Shown: one piece after another, positions 1 to 6,588 of the stretch
How positions within the stretch are numbered: the first letter of the stretch is position 1
Layout: every line of letters begins with the position of its first letter
DNA from: JBDRDI01 sp043820875
GTDB lineage: Bacteria; Patescibacteriota; Patescibacteriia; Patescibacteriales; UBA12075
DNA: 12,266 bases
NCBI GenBank assembly: GCA_043820875.1
Contig: JBDRDI010000005.1
Location: 1-12,266 of the forward strand
Direction: 5' to 3'
The notes under the pieces: generated by a model
Told to the model about the DNA's origin: nothing
Database searches by the model: none
Seen by the model: the letters and a program-made list of their open reading frames with translations, nothing else
Position numbers and translations under genes: made by a program

Positions 1-2
1 TG

Positions 3-76
3 TGGACGCACAAGGATTCGAACCTAGGACCCCCTCGGTGTAAACGAGGTGCTCTAACCAGCTGAGCTATGCGTCC
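3..76 (-). tRNA. tRNA-Val (anticodon TAC)
   Basis: Read on the minus strand, a full cloverleaf is visible. The 7-bp acceptor stem is GGACGCA/TGCGTCC. The D arm contains AGCTCAGCTGGTTAGAGC, and the anticodon stem CCTCG/CGAGG encloses the loop TTTACAC, giving anticodon TAC (valine). The T arm carries GGTTCGAATCC. The discriminator base is A (position 3), followed by C and A at the window edge, so the 3' CCA is probably not encoded and must be added by a nucleotidyltransferase. It lies downstream of tRNA-Leu on the same strand and is separated from it by a heptad-repeat palindrome that starts right at its 5' end. Confidence 0.96.
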
Positions 77-190
77 TGATCGGATTTCGGATTTCGGATA
101 TCGGATGTCGGATGTTGAAATAAGATATTGATTTGTTTTTAACGTTTAATATCCGAATCTGAAATCTGATATCTGAAATCTGAAATCCGG
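77..190. repeat. Heptad-repeat palindromic element, copy 1
   Basis: The left arm (81-115) is five tandem 7-mers of the form CGGATNT (TT, TT, AT, GT, GT variants). A 35-nt AT-rich centre (116-150) follows, then an inverted arm (151-190) of matching heptads, mostly TCTGAAA/TCCGAAT type. The arms are complementary except for about one position per heptad, where G pairs with T on the plus strand (A opposite C on the minus strand). The element therefore folds as a long imperfect hairpin. It fills the gap between tRNA-Leu and tRNA-Val with only a few spare bases. No coding potential is apparent. It shares centre-proximal sequence (CGGATGTTGAAATA and TAATATCC) with copy 2, so both belong to one family. 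Confidence 0.85.
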
Positions 191-195
191 TAAAG

Positions 196-279
196 TGCGG
201 ACGAGAGGACTTGAACCTCCACAGGGTTTCCCCCACAAGCACCTCAAGCTTGCGTGTATACCAATTTCACCACGTCCGC
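196..279 (-). tRNA. tRNA-Leu (anticodon GAG)
   Basis: On the minus strand the acceptor stem is GCGGACG/CGTCCGC with discriminator A (196). The D arm includes GTGGTGAAATTGGTATACAC. The anticodon stem CAAGC/GCTTG encloses TTGAGGT, giving anticodon GAG. A long variable arm (TGGGGGAAACCCTG region) marks a class II tRNA, as expected for leucine, and the T arm carries GGTTCAAGTCC. The bases after the discriminator are C then T, so CCA is not encoded. It sits between two copies of the heptad-repeat palindrome and downstream of rplS. Confidence 0.96.
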
Positions 280-280
280 T

Positions 281-427
281 GGATCGGATGTCGGATATCG
301 GATGTCGGATTTCGGATGTCGGATTTCGGATGTTGAAATAAAACGTTTTTAAGATGTTGATGCAGTGTATAGTATTTAACACCTAATATCCAAAGCTGAT
401 ATCCGATATCTGATATCCGACATCTGG
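281..427. repeat. Heptad-repeat palindromic element, copy 2
   Basis: Seven tandem heptads CGGATNT (285-333) form the left arm. A spacer of about 54 nt follows, then an inverted arm (388-427) with heptads of the types TCCGATA, TCTGATA and TCCGACA. The element begins one base from the tRNA-Leu 5' end and ends two bases before the rplS stop codon, so it occupies the whole rplS/tRNA-Leu gap. The same inner motifs as copy 1 (CGGATGTTGAAATA; TAATATCC) flank a diverged centre. Its heptad number differs from copy 1 (7 against 5 in the left arm), which fits slippage at tandem 7-mers. Confidence 0.85.
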
Positions 428-428
428 T

Positions 429-800
429 CTATGCAAGCGGGATTTCTTTTGCTTTCTTCTTGCGTCTTTCTCTTAAAAAATATAATTTTGCCCTTCTTGT
501 TTTGTCTTGTTTTTTTATTTCAATCTTCTCAATAGTGGGCAGATTGAGAGGGAATATTTTTTCCACGCCAATACCATCAGAAATTTTTCTAACAGTGATT
601 GTCGCGCCTTTTTCTTTGCCGTGCTTACGCGCGATAATAATACCTTCAAAATATTGAGTTCTTTCTTTCTCTTCACCCTTGGAATTTAACTCTTTAATTT
701 TTTGGTAGATACGAACAGTCATACCAGGTTTTAATTCTGGGTTGGTAATCTTGGCCTCAGATTTTGCTTCTTTTTCTTTTGTTTTCTTTTCTTCAGTCAT
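429..800 (-). CDS. rplS: 50S ribosomal protein L19
   Basis: This 123-aa protein of the large ribosomal subunit sits near the interface with the 30S subunit. Diagnostic L19 stretches are visible: PGMTVRIYQKIKE (about residues 25-37), RTQYFEGIIIARK (47-59), TITVRKISDGIGVEKIFPL (67-85), then PTIEKIEI and RRAKLYFLRERR near the C-terminus. The first 20 or so residues are a charged Lys/Glu extension. The ATG at 800 has no Shine-Dalgarno motif; the leader instead holds a perfect 9-bp hairpin at 812-835. A promoter-like TTGACA-N17-TAACAT overlaps the end of the upstream guanylate-kinase-like gene, so rplS can probably be transcribed on its own as well as from the block upstream. The tRNA genes follow on the same strand. 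Confidence 0.97.
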   Translation of the reverse strand: MTEEKKTKEKEAKSEAKITNPELKPGMTVRIYQKIKELNSKGEEKERTQYFEGIIIARKHGKEKGATITVRKISDGIGVEKIFPLNLPTIEKIEIKKQDKTRRAKLYFLRERRKKKAKEIPLA

Positions 801-811
801 ATAAAATATAA

Positions 812-835
812 AAATAGAACGTGCTTGTTCTATTT
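812..835 (-). promoter_or_regulatory. Hairpin in the rplS 5' leader
   Basis: On the minus strand AAATAGAAC pairs perfectly with GTTCTATTT across a 6-nt loop (AAGCAC), ending 11 nt before the rplS ATG. Autoregulatory leaders upstream of L19 genes are known in low-GC Gram-positives, but this sequence cannot be matched to that family by eye. No T-tract follows, so it is not an attenuator terminator. A regulatory role is inference. Confidence 0.4.
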
Positions 836-863
836 AAGTTTATTTAATTTAATATCTTTTTCA

Positions 864-892
864 ATGTTATAATATTATAAAGATTTTGTCAA
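864..892 (-). promoter_or_regulatory. Sigma70-like promoter for rplS
   Basis: On the minus strand TTGACA (892-887) is followed by a 17-nt spacer and TAACAT (869-864). The -35 lies at the very end of the guanylate-kinase-like gene, 64-92 bases upstream of the rplS ATG. The sequence TTGACAAAATCTT here recurs exactly in the promoter at 10330-10358. The -10 matches the consensus at 4 of 6 positions. Confidence 0.5.
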
Positions 893-1462
893 TGTTGGGT
901 CTGTATTTGCTCTATTTTTTTCTATAATATCAACCACATCCTGAATAGCTTTATCCAATTTTCCCTCCTCATTTTCCACTTTATAATCATAAATATCAAG
1001 GTGCTTCAGCCATTCTTTGGTGTATTTCATTCTTTCTTTAACATATTCGTCGTTGGCGAAATCTCTGGCTCTTATTCTTTTTTCTAAAACATCAAGCGGT
1101 GCATTAATAAAAATCGCGATGATTTCGGGGAATAATTTTTTTGCGGTCATTACTCCCTTATATTCAATTTTCCAAATTCCAATCTTGCCACTATTTTGTA
1201 CGCGTTCAATTTCTGCATGAGTTACTCCATAATAATGACCATTGTATTCTTGAGCATATTCTAAAAAATTACCTGCTTTTATTCCTGTTGCAAATTTTTC
1301 TTCAGAAATAAAATAGTATGGGTTGCCGGATGATTCATCAGGTCGCATGGGTCTAGTAGAGGTGCTTTTTACAATCTCAATAGGAATTATTTTTTTTATG
1401 CCGGCGATAATGCTGTCTTCGCCCGCTCCGGAAGGCCCGGAGATTATAAATATATTTTTCAT
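875..1462 (-). CDS. gmk: Guanylate kinase-like protein with altered Walker A motif
   Basis: The protein is 195 aa, the normal length for GMP kinase, which makes GDP from GMP and ATP. The nucleotide-monophosphate side looks intact: STSTRPMRP (33-41, the two arginines that contact GMP phosphate), YYF (49-51), FLEYA..YNGHYYG (67-79) and FINAPLDVLEKRIRARD (118-134, lid). The P-loop is not intact. Where the family has GxxGxGK[S/T], this protein has GPSGAGEDS (9-17), so the lysine and the following Ser/Thr are Glu15 and Asp16. The codons GAA GAC are unambiguous. The gene is 12 bp downstream of rluD and precedes rplS. It may be a lineage-specific active form, a kinase with changed phosphate binding, or a GMP-binding protein without kinase activity. 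The start has no SD motif. Confidence 0.85.
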   Translation of the reverse strand: MKNIFIISGPSGAGEDSIIAGIKKIIPIEIVKSTSTRPMRPDESSGNPYYFISEEKFATGIKAGNFLEYAQEYNGHYYGVTHAEIERVQNSGKIGIWKIEYKGVMTAKKLFPEIIAIFINAPLDVLEKRIRARDFANDEYVKERMKYTKEWLKHLDIYDYKVENEEGKLDKAIQDVVDIIEKNRANTDPTLTKSL

Positions 1463-1474
1463 ATTGCTGGAAAA

Positions 1475-2428
1475 TTATTTAATTTTTTTCATCAAACCCT
1501 TCAATTCCTCCGGCAAATCAATTTTATAATTTCTTTTTATTCCTTGCAAATCAGTAAATCCCAATTCATCAGCCACTAAAAATATTCTTGTCATATTTAA
1601 TTTTTTATTCGCTTCTTTTGTTTTTTGCGTTCCATAAAGATTGTCACCCACAAGAGGGTGTCCGTAAGCGGACATGTGGACGCGGACTTGGTGTGTTCGG
1701 CCGGTTTTAATTTTTACTTCAATCAATGTATAATTAATGAATTTTTTAATTATTTTAAATTCTGAAATTGCTATTTTTCCTTCTTTATTTTTTTCCATTT
1801 TTACAGTTTTCGGAAGAGCCGCCATCTTATATCCTGCTGAACTTCTTCGGATTGGAAAACGAATTTCATCAGCTTCTTTTAAAATTTCTCCATAAACTAA
1901 TACTATATATTTTTTATTGATTGTTCTTTTTTGAAATTGTTTTTTGAGATTGTCAAAAGAGTCTTGTGTTTTTGGTATAACCATCAAACCGCTGGCATCC
2001 TTATCCAGTCGATGCACAATGGCAGGTCGCTGCGGATCTTCGCCGATTTTTGAAAGGCTCGGATATTTTTGGAGCAAAGTATCAACCAAGGTTTTTTCTT
2101 TGATTCCCGGCGCTCCATGGACAATAACCCCAGCCGGTTTGTTGATTATAATATATTCGTTTGTCTCATCAATTATTGTCAGCGGAGGTTGCTTTCGTTT
2201 TTTCTCGCTTATTTTTTTTATTTCCGGCATATTCGTTGTTTTTTTGATTGCTATTGTGTCGTCCTCTTTCAAAACATAATGCGTGGAAACATTTTTGTCA
2301 TTCACCAAAATATACTCGTCTTTAATCAGTTTTTGCAATTGGCTTCTGGAAATGGAGACAAGAGTTTTATGTAAAAATTTATCAATTCTTTCTCCGGCAA
2401 ATTTTTCTTTTATTTTTATTTTTTTCAT
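1475..2428 (-). CDS. rluD: RluA/RluD-family pseudouridine synthase
   Basis: This 317-aa enzyme isomerises uridine to pseudouridine in RNA, most likely 23S rRNA. An S4-type RNA-binding domain is at the N-terminus (about 1-62, GERIDKFL...SRSQLQKLIK...VNDK). The catalytic domain starts near residue 82 with DETNEYIIINKPAGVIVH. The family signature HRLDKDASGLMV is at 139-150, with Asp142 as the catalytic aspartate, and GRTHQVRVHMSAYGHPLVGD (243-262) is the second conserved motif. Length and domain order fit RluD/RluA with an S4 domain; the exact target uridines cannot be told from sequence. It lies 8 bp after the glycosyltransferase gene and 12 bp before the guanylate-kinase-like gene, so it is probably co-transcribed. 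There is no SD motif at the ATG. Confidence 0.93.
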   Translation of the reverse strand: MKKIKIKEKFAGERIDKFLHKTLVSISRSQLQKLIKDEYILVNDKNVSTHYVLKEDDTIAIKKTTNMPEIKKISEKKRKQPPLTIIDETNEYIIINKPAGVIVHGAPGIKEKTLVDTLLQKYPSLSKIGEDPQRPAIVHRLDKDASGLMVIPKTQDSFDNLKKQFQKRTINKKYIVLVYGEILKEADEIRFPIRRSSAGYKMAALPKTVKMEKNKEGKIAISEFKIIKKFINYTLIEVKIKTGRTHQVRVHMSAYGHPLVGDNLYGTQKTKEANKKLNMTRIFLVADELGFTDLQGIKRNYKIDLPEELKGLMKKIK

Positions 2429-2436
2429 AAAATAAT

Positions 2437-3585
2437 TTAACCCATTTTTAAAACTTCATCTATTTCTTTGGTCATCTTATCAATTCCAAAATTATTGTCA
2501 ATGAGCTCAATTGAATTTTTGGCCAATGTATCGCTTAAATTCTTCTTTTTATAAAGATTGATAATTTCTTGTGACAATGATTCACTGTTATATAGATCCA
2601 AAAGTATGCCGTTTTTTTTATCTTCAATCAAATCTTCACAGCCAATCATACCCGGCGCGATTATTGGTACGCCGGAGGAGAGAATTTGAATCAAGGCAAA
2701 AATGTTATGCAGATAGAGCGTGTCATTTACTTCCACAAAAATGTCAAAAGTATCCAGCCATTTTCGTAAATGATTTTGTTCGCCGACAAACCAAACCAGA
2801 TTATCAATTTCCATTTTTTTACTCAACCAGATAAGACTTTTTCTTTCCTCGCCGTCGCCGATAATGATTACTTGAATACGCGGGATGATATTCAGACACT
2901 TACTGACGGCTTGAAACAGGATTTCAATTTTTTGCTTGCTGTTTAATTCCGTGATTACGCCAATGGTAAAAAATTTTCTTTTTATATTTATTTTTTGCTC
3001 ATATCGCGCCATGTTGTTGAAAATATTATCTTGATGTTGATGATTTTTTAATCTTATTCCGGGTTTTATTTTTATGATTTGTTCGTTTTTTATTCCATAA
3101 CCGATAAGCTTTTCTTTTGTGTATTCAATAAACACAATAATTTTTGCCCAGCGCGAAAATGTTTTAAAAAATAAAGATAATATTTTATTGATCTTTTTAT
3201 AGTTAAGCCCTGGAAGTTCCATCCAAAAAATTTTCAGCCCCATAATTTTTGCGAGCGGAGTAATGGATATTTTTTCAAACCAATTGCAACAAATAATAAT
3301 ATCAATTTTTTTAAAATATTTGATATACCAAAGCCAAAAGAAAAAAACGGGAATTCCGACAGGCGCGAGGATGATAAAAAGAAAGAGACCGGTCACGCTA
3401 TTCAGATTTAAAAATTTGGGAATTTTTTTATTCGGCCATTTTTTTTCCAAAAATTTTTTAATAACATCGTCATTATTGGATAAAAGAAAAAAATTATATT
3501 TTTTAAACGAAAGCTCCTCAAACAAATCCATAAACAAAAGAGGACTTGGGTGTCGGGAATTGATGATTAAAATATTTTTTTTCAT
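2437..3585 (-). CDS. GT-B glycosyltransferase (GT4-like, divergent)
   Basis: The protein is 382 aa. A Rossmann-like N-terminal half begins MKKNILIINSRHPSP, and a hydrophobic stretch at 65-90 suggests membrane association. The C-terminal half has the GT-B donor-binding layout: a strand-turn TIGVITELNSKQK (207-219), VIIIGDGEER (239-248), WFVGEQNHLRKWLDTFDIFV (265-284) and SSGVPIIAPGMIGCEDLIED (303-322). This is the usual GT4 arrangement. The donor-phosphate E-x7-E motif is not visible: the second Glu position, five residues before the conserved Gly305, is Gln300. It is the most AT-rich gene in the window. Its ATG follows the flippase stop by 3 bp, so the two are translationally close and probably act together in making and exporting a surface polysaccharide. 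Donor and acceptor are unknown. Confidence 0.8.
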   Translation of the reverse strand: MKKNILIINSRHPSPLLFMDLFEELSFKKYNFFLLSNNDDVIKKFLEKKWPNKKIPKFLNLNSVTGLFLFIILAPVGIPVFFFWLWYIKYFKKIDIIICCNWFEKISITPLAKIMGLKIFWMELPGLNYKKINKILSLFFKTFSRWAKIIVFIEYTKEKLIGYGIKNEQIIKIKPGIRLKNHQHQDNIFNNMARYEQKINIKRKFFTIGVITELNSKQKIEILFQAVSKCLNIIPRIQVIIIGDGEERKSLIWLSKKMEIDNLVWFVGEQNHLRKWLDTFDIFVEVNDTLYLHNIFALIQILSSGVPIIAPGMIGCEDLIEDKKNGILLDLYNSESLSQEIINLYKKKNLSDTLAKNSIELIDNNFGIDKMTKEIDEVLKMG

Positions 3586-3588
3586 AAA

Positions 3589-5031
3589 TTATTTATTTTC
3601 TTTATTTAATAAATCCATTACGTCGTTTTTGGTAATACCGTTTAACAAATAAAGAGTCGCGATATAAACAAATGCGCCGCCGGAAATTATGATCATTAAA
3701 TTGTTATTATAAATAAAATAAATAAAGATAAGCATAAATAAAGAAGCCACTATTGATTTCAGAAGAACTTTAAGGTTTGGAAAAAAGCCGGCATATTTGC
3801 GGATTAGATATAAAAAAGATAAAGCGATAACCGTTTCCGAATAGATTGTGACCCATGCGGCGCCAAAAACGTTGTAGGCGGGAATAAAAATAAAATATCC
3901 GATAACGGAAGTGACGGCCGTGAAAGCATAAGCATTGATGCTTTTTTTTACTTGATTAATGGCAATAATGGCATGCGCGAGAATATTGCCGAGAAAGACG
4001 GGGATAATGGAAATCATTAAGAGTTGAAGTATGGCGCCGGCAGGAACAAATTCTTTTCCGGCTACAAGAACTATTATTTTTTCCGCAATCGGTTGAACAC
4101 CGAAACAGAGCGGAATGGCAAAGATGCACATTAAGTCAAAGGATTTTTGCAAAATTCTCCGAAATTTTTGTTTGTCGTTTTGGTGCCAGCTTGTCGAAAG
4201 TACCGGCAATATTATTCCGGCAAACATAAATGGCAAAGCGACCAAGACTTCAAGCATTTTATATGCCGCTCCGTATAGACCCACCTCAACGTTTATACCC
4301 AGCTCTGAATTTCTTGGGATAATGGAAAGAAATAAAATGTCGGTTTTCAAATAAATTAAATTTAAGGTAATGGTGATGGCGAGCGGCCAGGATTTTTTTA
4401 TTATTTCGCGCCAAAAGCCAAAATCAAAAAGAAGTTTGACGCGCGCGAAAGATCGGCTGAAATAATATTGGATTATAAAGCTAACCAAGCTTCCCAAAAC
4501 CGTGGAAGCCACTATCCCAAAAAGCCCGAGATCCAGCTTGAAAGCCGTAAATACCGAGCCGACCAACACTATCCGTCCGCTTATTTCCGCGATGGCAACC
4601 TTATCCATGCGCAATTTTTTTTGAAAAAAGCCGACCAGAATTTGATTTAAGGCGATAAATAAAAATGAAAAAAATCCAATTGCGGCTCCTGTTTTGATGT
4701 CTTGGCTGTATGGGAAAAATAAAATCGCCACCGGCGCGGCGCCAATAATCAAAAAAGCGGTAACCAAGCGGAAGGCCAAAAGGTTGCCGAGAATTTTTTC
4801 TTCATTCTTTTCGTCTCGGCTGATCATTTGGACAGTGACCAGCGTCAAACCCATGTCGGCCAGAATAGCGAAAAAAGATAAAAAGGTGATAATGGTGGTG
4901 TATTTGCCATATCCGGCCGCGCCAAGATAGCGCGTGATGATGCCAACGGCAACGAGCCCCAGAATTGTGGCAATAATTTTGCTGGCTATTTGGACTATGG
5001 TGTTATACGCGATTTTAGTGGAAAGCCTCAT
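3589..5031 (-). CDS. Polysaccharide/lipid-linked oligosaccharide flippase (Wzx-like, MOP superfamily)
   Basis: This 480-aa, very hydrophobic protein should have about 12-14 membrane helices. The N-terminus is typical of Wzx/RfbX-type proteins: TKIAYNTIVQIASKII, then TRYLGAAGYGKYTTIITF (33-50) and ADMGLTLVTVQMISRDE (58-74). GLYGAAYKMLEVLVALPFM (251-269) is the second family landmark. Such proteins flip undecaprenyl-linked sugar chains across the cytoplasmic membrane. It is the first gene of the minus-strand block, and the glycosyltransferase follows at 3 bp spacing, which supports a surface-glycan role. A 64-bp AT-rich gap separates it from the divergent pilin-like gene. No SD motif precedes the ATG at 5031. 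Teichuronic-type or S-layer glycan export are equally possible. Confidence 0.88.
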   Translation of the reverse strand: MRLSTKIAYNTIVQIASKIIATILGLVAVGIITRYLGAAGYGKYTTIITFLSFFAILADMGLTLVTVQMISRDEKNEEKILGNLLAFRLVTAFLIIGAAPVAILFFPYSQDIKTGAAIGFFSFLFIALNQILVGFFQKKLRMDKVAIAEISGRIVLVGSVFTAFKLDLGLFGIVASTVLGSLVSFIIQYYFSRSFARVKLLFDFGFWREIIKKSWPLAITITLNLIYLKTDILFLSIIPRNSELGINVEVGLYGAAYKMLEVLVALPFMFAGIILPVLSTSWHQNDKQKFRRILQKSFDLMCIFAIPLCFGVQPIAEKIIVLVAGKEFVPAGAILQLLMISIIPVFLGNILAHAIIAINQVKKSINAYAFTAVTSVIGYFIFIPAYNVFGAAWVTIYSETVIALSFLYLIRKYAGFFPNLKVLLKSIVASLFMLIFIYFIYNNNLMIIISGGAFVYIATLYLLNGITKNDVMDLLNKENK

Positions 5032-5056
5032 TGTGGTTTATAAAATTAATATTTTT

Positions 5057-5065
5057 TGCTATAAT
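5057..5065 (+). promoter_or_regulatory. Extended -10 promoter for the pilin/GH/ROK unit
   Basis: TGCTATAAT is an exact extended -10 (TGnTATAAT) 30 bp upstream of the ATG at 5096. No -35 at proper spacing is convincing; extended -10 promoters often work without one. The same 9-mer precedes the second pilin-like gene. The surrounding DNA is AT-rich, which raises the chance of accidental matches. Confidence 0.45.
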
Positions 5066-5095
5066 GTGAATATAAATCAATTATAACATAATTAT

Positions 5096-5593
5096 ATGAA
5101 AAAACTTATACCAAGAAAAAAAATATTTTTTTTATTGTTTATTTTATTTTTTATGTTTGTTGGATTATCGGCTTTAAGTTATAACACGGAAAAAGCCGTG
5201 GCGCGAAGCTTGTGGGATTCTCAAGAAGGACTTGGCGCAGGCGATAGAAAGATAGCCTCGGTTTTTGGTGAAAACGAAAGTGGCGCCAGAGATATTAGGG
5301 AGGTCGTGATCATCATAATCAAATACGCTCTTTCTTGTTTGGCCTTGATTCTTGTTGCATATATACTTTATGGCGGATATACTTATATGACTTCAATGGG
5401 CAATAAAGACAAGGTTGATGAAGCAAAAAAAATAATTTTTCGCGGAGTGATTGGCGCCTTGATTGTTATGTCTTCTTATTCAATCGTGGTTTATGTAACG
5501 CAATGCGCTTTGAAAATAACCAATGAAGGGTTCACAAATATCGGCGGAAGCGATTATAATCCAGGCACGAGTCCGTGGTATTGTAAGGAATAA
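5096..5593 (+). CDS. Type IV secretion system pilin-like protein (VirB2/TrbC-like)
   Basis: The protein is 165 aa. A basic N-terminus and hydrophobic core (10-28) act as a signal peptide. Two membrane helices follow, about 69-98 and 114-136. Between them lies YGGYTYMTSMGNKDKVDEAKK (92-112), the loop typical of the short VirB2/TrbC-like pilins widespread in CPR genomes. The layout YGG..-M-[ST]-x-GN-...-V-...-II-...-IG-...-SY is shared with the second pilin-like protein at 7806-8198. The C-terminal tail adds two cysteines (137, 163) that could form a disulphide outside the cell. These proteins are usually called conjugal-transfer or T4SS pilins, but without VirB4/VirB6 neighbours here the role is open; a surface filament is plausible. 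It starts a tight operon: the hydrolase begins 3 bp after its stop. There is no SD motif. Confidence 0.8.
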   Translation: MKKLIPRKKIFFLLFILFFMFVGLSALSYNTEKAVARSLWDSQEGLGAGDRKIASVFGENESGARDIREVVIIIIKYALSCLALILVAYILYGGYTYMTSMGNKDKVDEAKKIIFRGVIGALIVMSSYSIVVYVTQCALKITNEGFTNIGGSDYNPGTSPWYCKE

Positions 5594-5596
5594 ATT

Positions 5597-6580
5597 ATGC
5601 GTTTTGTTAAAATTATATTCACAATAATTATAGTTATAATTTTTTTTGTTTTTGTTTTGAGCCGTGGGCATATTTACGAAAAGGACGAATTGGAATACGG
5701 AATTACTTTTTCCAAAAAGCAGGCTGAAAATTTGGAGCTTGACTGGAAAGAAATATATATTGCCGTTCTTGATGATTTGGGAGTGAAAAAAATTCGCATT
5801 TCCGCCTATTGGGATGAGGTTGAGGCACAGAATGGTAATTATAATTGGGAAGACTTGGATTGGCAAATACAAGAAGCAGACAAGAGAAGCGTGGAAATAA
5901 TTTTGGCCATGGGTGGTCGCTTGCCACGCTGGCCAGAATGCCATTTTCCGGATTGGTATAATAATTTAAACAAAGAAGAAAAAGAAAAAGAAGTTTTAGA
6001 ATACATTGAACAAGTAATATTAAGATATAAAAATGAATATAGTATAAAGTATTGGCAAGTTGAAAACGAACCGTTTTTATCGCATTTTGGAGAATGTCCG
6101 AAATTTAATAAAGATTTATTAGACAAAGAAATAAAATTAGTGAAGTCTCTTGATGAGCGCGATGTGATTGTGACTGATTCGGGCGAGTTGTCTGTATGGA
6201 TTCTGGCCGCGAAGCGAGCCGATGTTTTTGGCACAACCATGTATCGCGATACATATTCGGCGGTTTTAAAAAGTTATATTCACTATCCGATTACGCCTGG
6301 ATTTTTTCGTTTTAAGAAGAATATTGCCAAAATTTTCGCGCATCCGAAAAAATGGATCGTGATTGAATTGCAAGCTGAGCCATGGGGGCCGATGGAATAT
6401 AAGTTTTTAACAAAAGAAGAAAAAGACAAGACCATGAATCTGCAGAAATTCAAAGAGATGATAGAATTTTCTTCTCAAACCGGATTTAAAGAATTTTATT
6501 TATGGGGCGCGGAATGGTGGTATTGGGAAATGGAGAACGGCGATAGTGATTTATGGAATGAAGCAAAAAATATTTTTTAA
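5597..6580 (+). CDS. Membrane-anchored clan GH-A glycoside hydrolase
   Basis: The protein is 327 aa, with an N-terminal hydrophobic anchor (4-22) and then one (beta/alpha)8 catalytic domain. KKIRISAYWDEVEAQNGNYNW (64-84) is the beta-2/3 region typical of GH5/GH39/GH42-type enzymes. WQVENEPF (153-160) carries the Asn-Glu pair whose Glu158 is the expected acid/base. WIVIELQAEPW (253-263) carries the likely nucleophile Glu257 at the end of strand 7, and YLWGAEWWYW (301-310) closes the barrel. The enzyme should hydrolyse a beta-linked glycan on the outer face of the membrane; the substrate and exact family cannot be fixed by eye. An AAGGA 7 nt before the ATG, inside the end of the pilin gene, makes it one of the few AT-rich genes here with an SD site. 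The ROK kinase follows at 8 bp, which suggests linked sugar release and phosphorylation. Confidence 0.82.
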   Translation: MRFVKIIFTIIIVIIFFVFVLSRGHIYEKDELEYGITFSKKQAENLELDWKEIYIAVLDDLGVKKIRISAYWDEVEAQNGNYNWEDLDWQIQEADKRSVEIILAMGGRLPRWPECHFPDWYNNLNKEEKEKEVLEYIEQVILRYKNEYSIKYWQVENEPFLSHFGECPKFNKDLLDKEIKLVKSLDERDVIVTDSGELSVWILAAKRADVFGTTMYRDTYSAVLKSYIHYPITPGFFRFKKNIAKIFAHPKKWIVIELQAEPWGPMEYKFLTKEEKDKTMNLQKFKEMIEFSSQTGFKEFYLWGAEWWYWEMENGDSDLWNEAKNIF

Positions 6581-6588
6581 AGTATATT

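Noticed and set aside
77..427. CRISPR array or ordinary tandem repeat
   Set aside because: Units are only 7 bp with no spacers, and the arms are inverted relative to each other, so this is a palindromic element and not a CRISPR.
5080..5096. Minus-strand TATAAT matches that could be a flippase promoter
   Set aside because: Two overlapping candidates exist in a very AT-rich gap and neither has a -35 at suitable spacing, so no specific promoter can be supported.
5480..5944. Minus-strand open frame of 154 codons opposite the pilin/hydrolase junction
   Set aside because: It runs antisense across two well-supported genes and has no features of its own.
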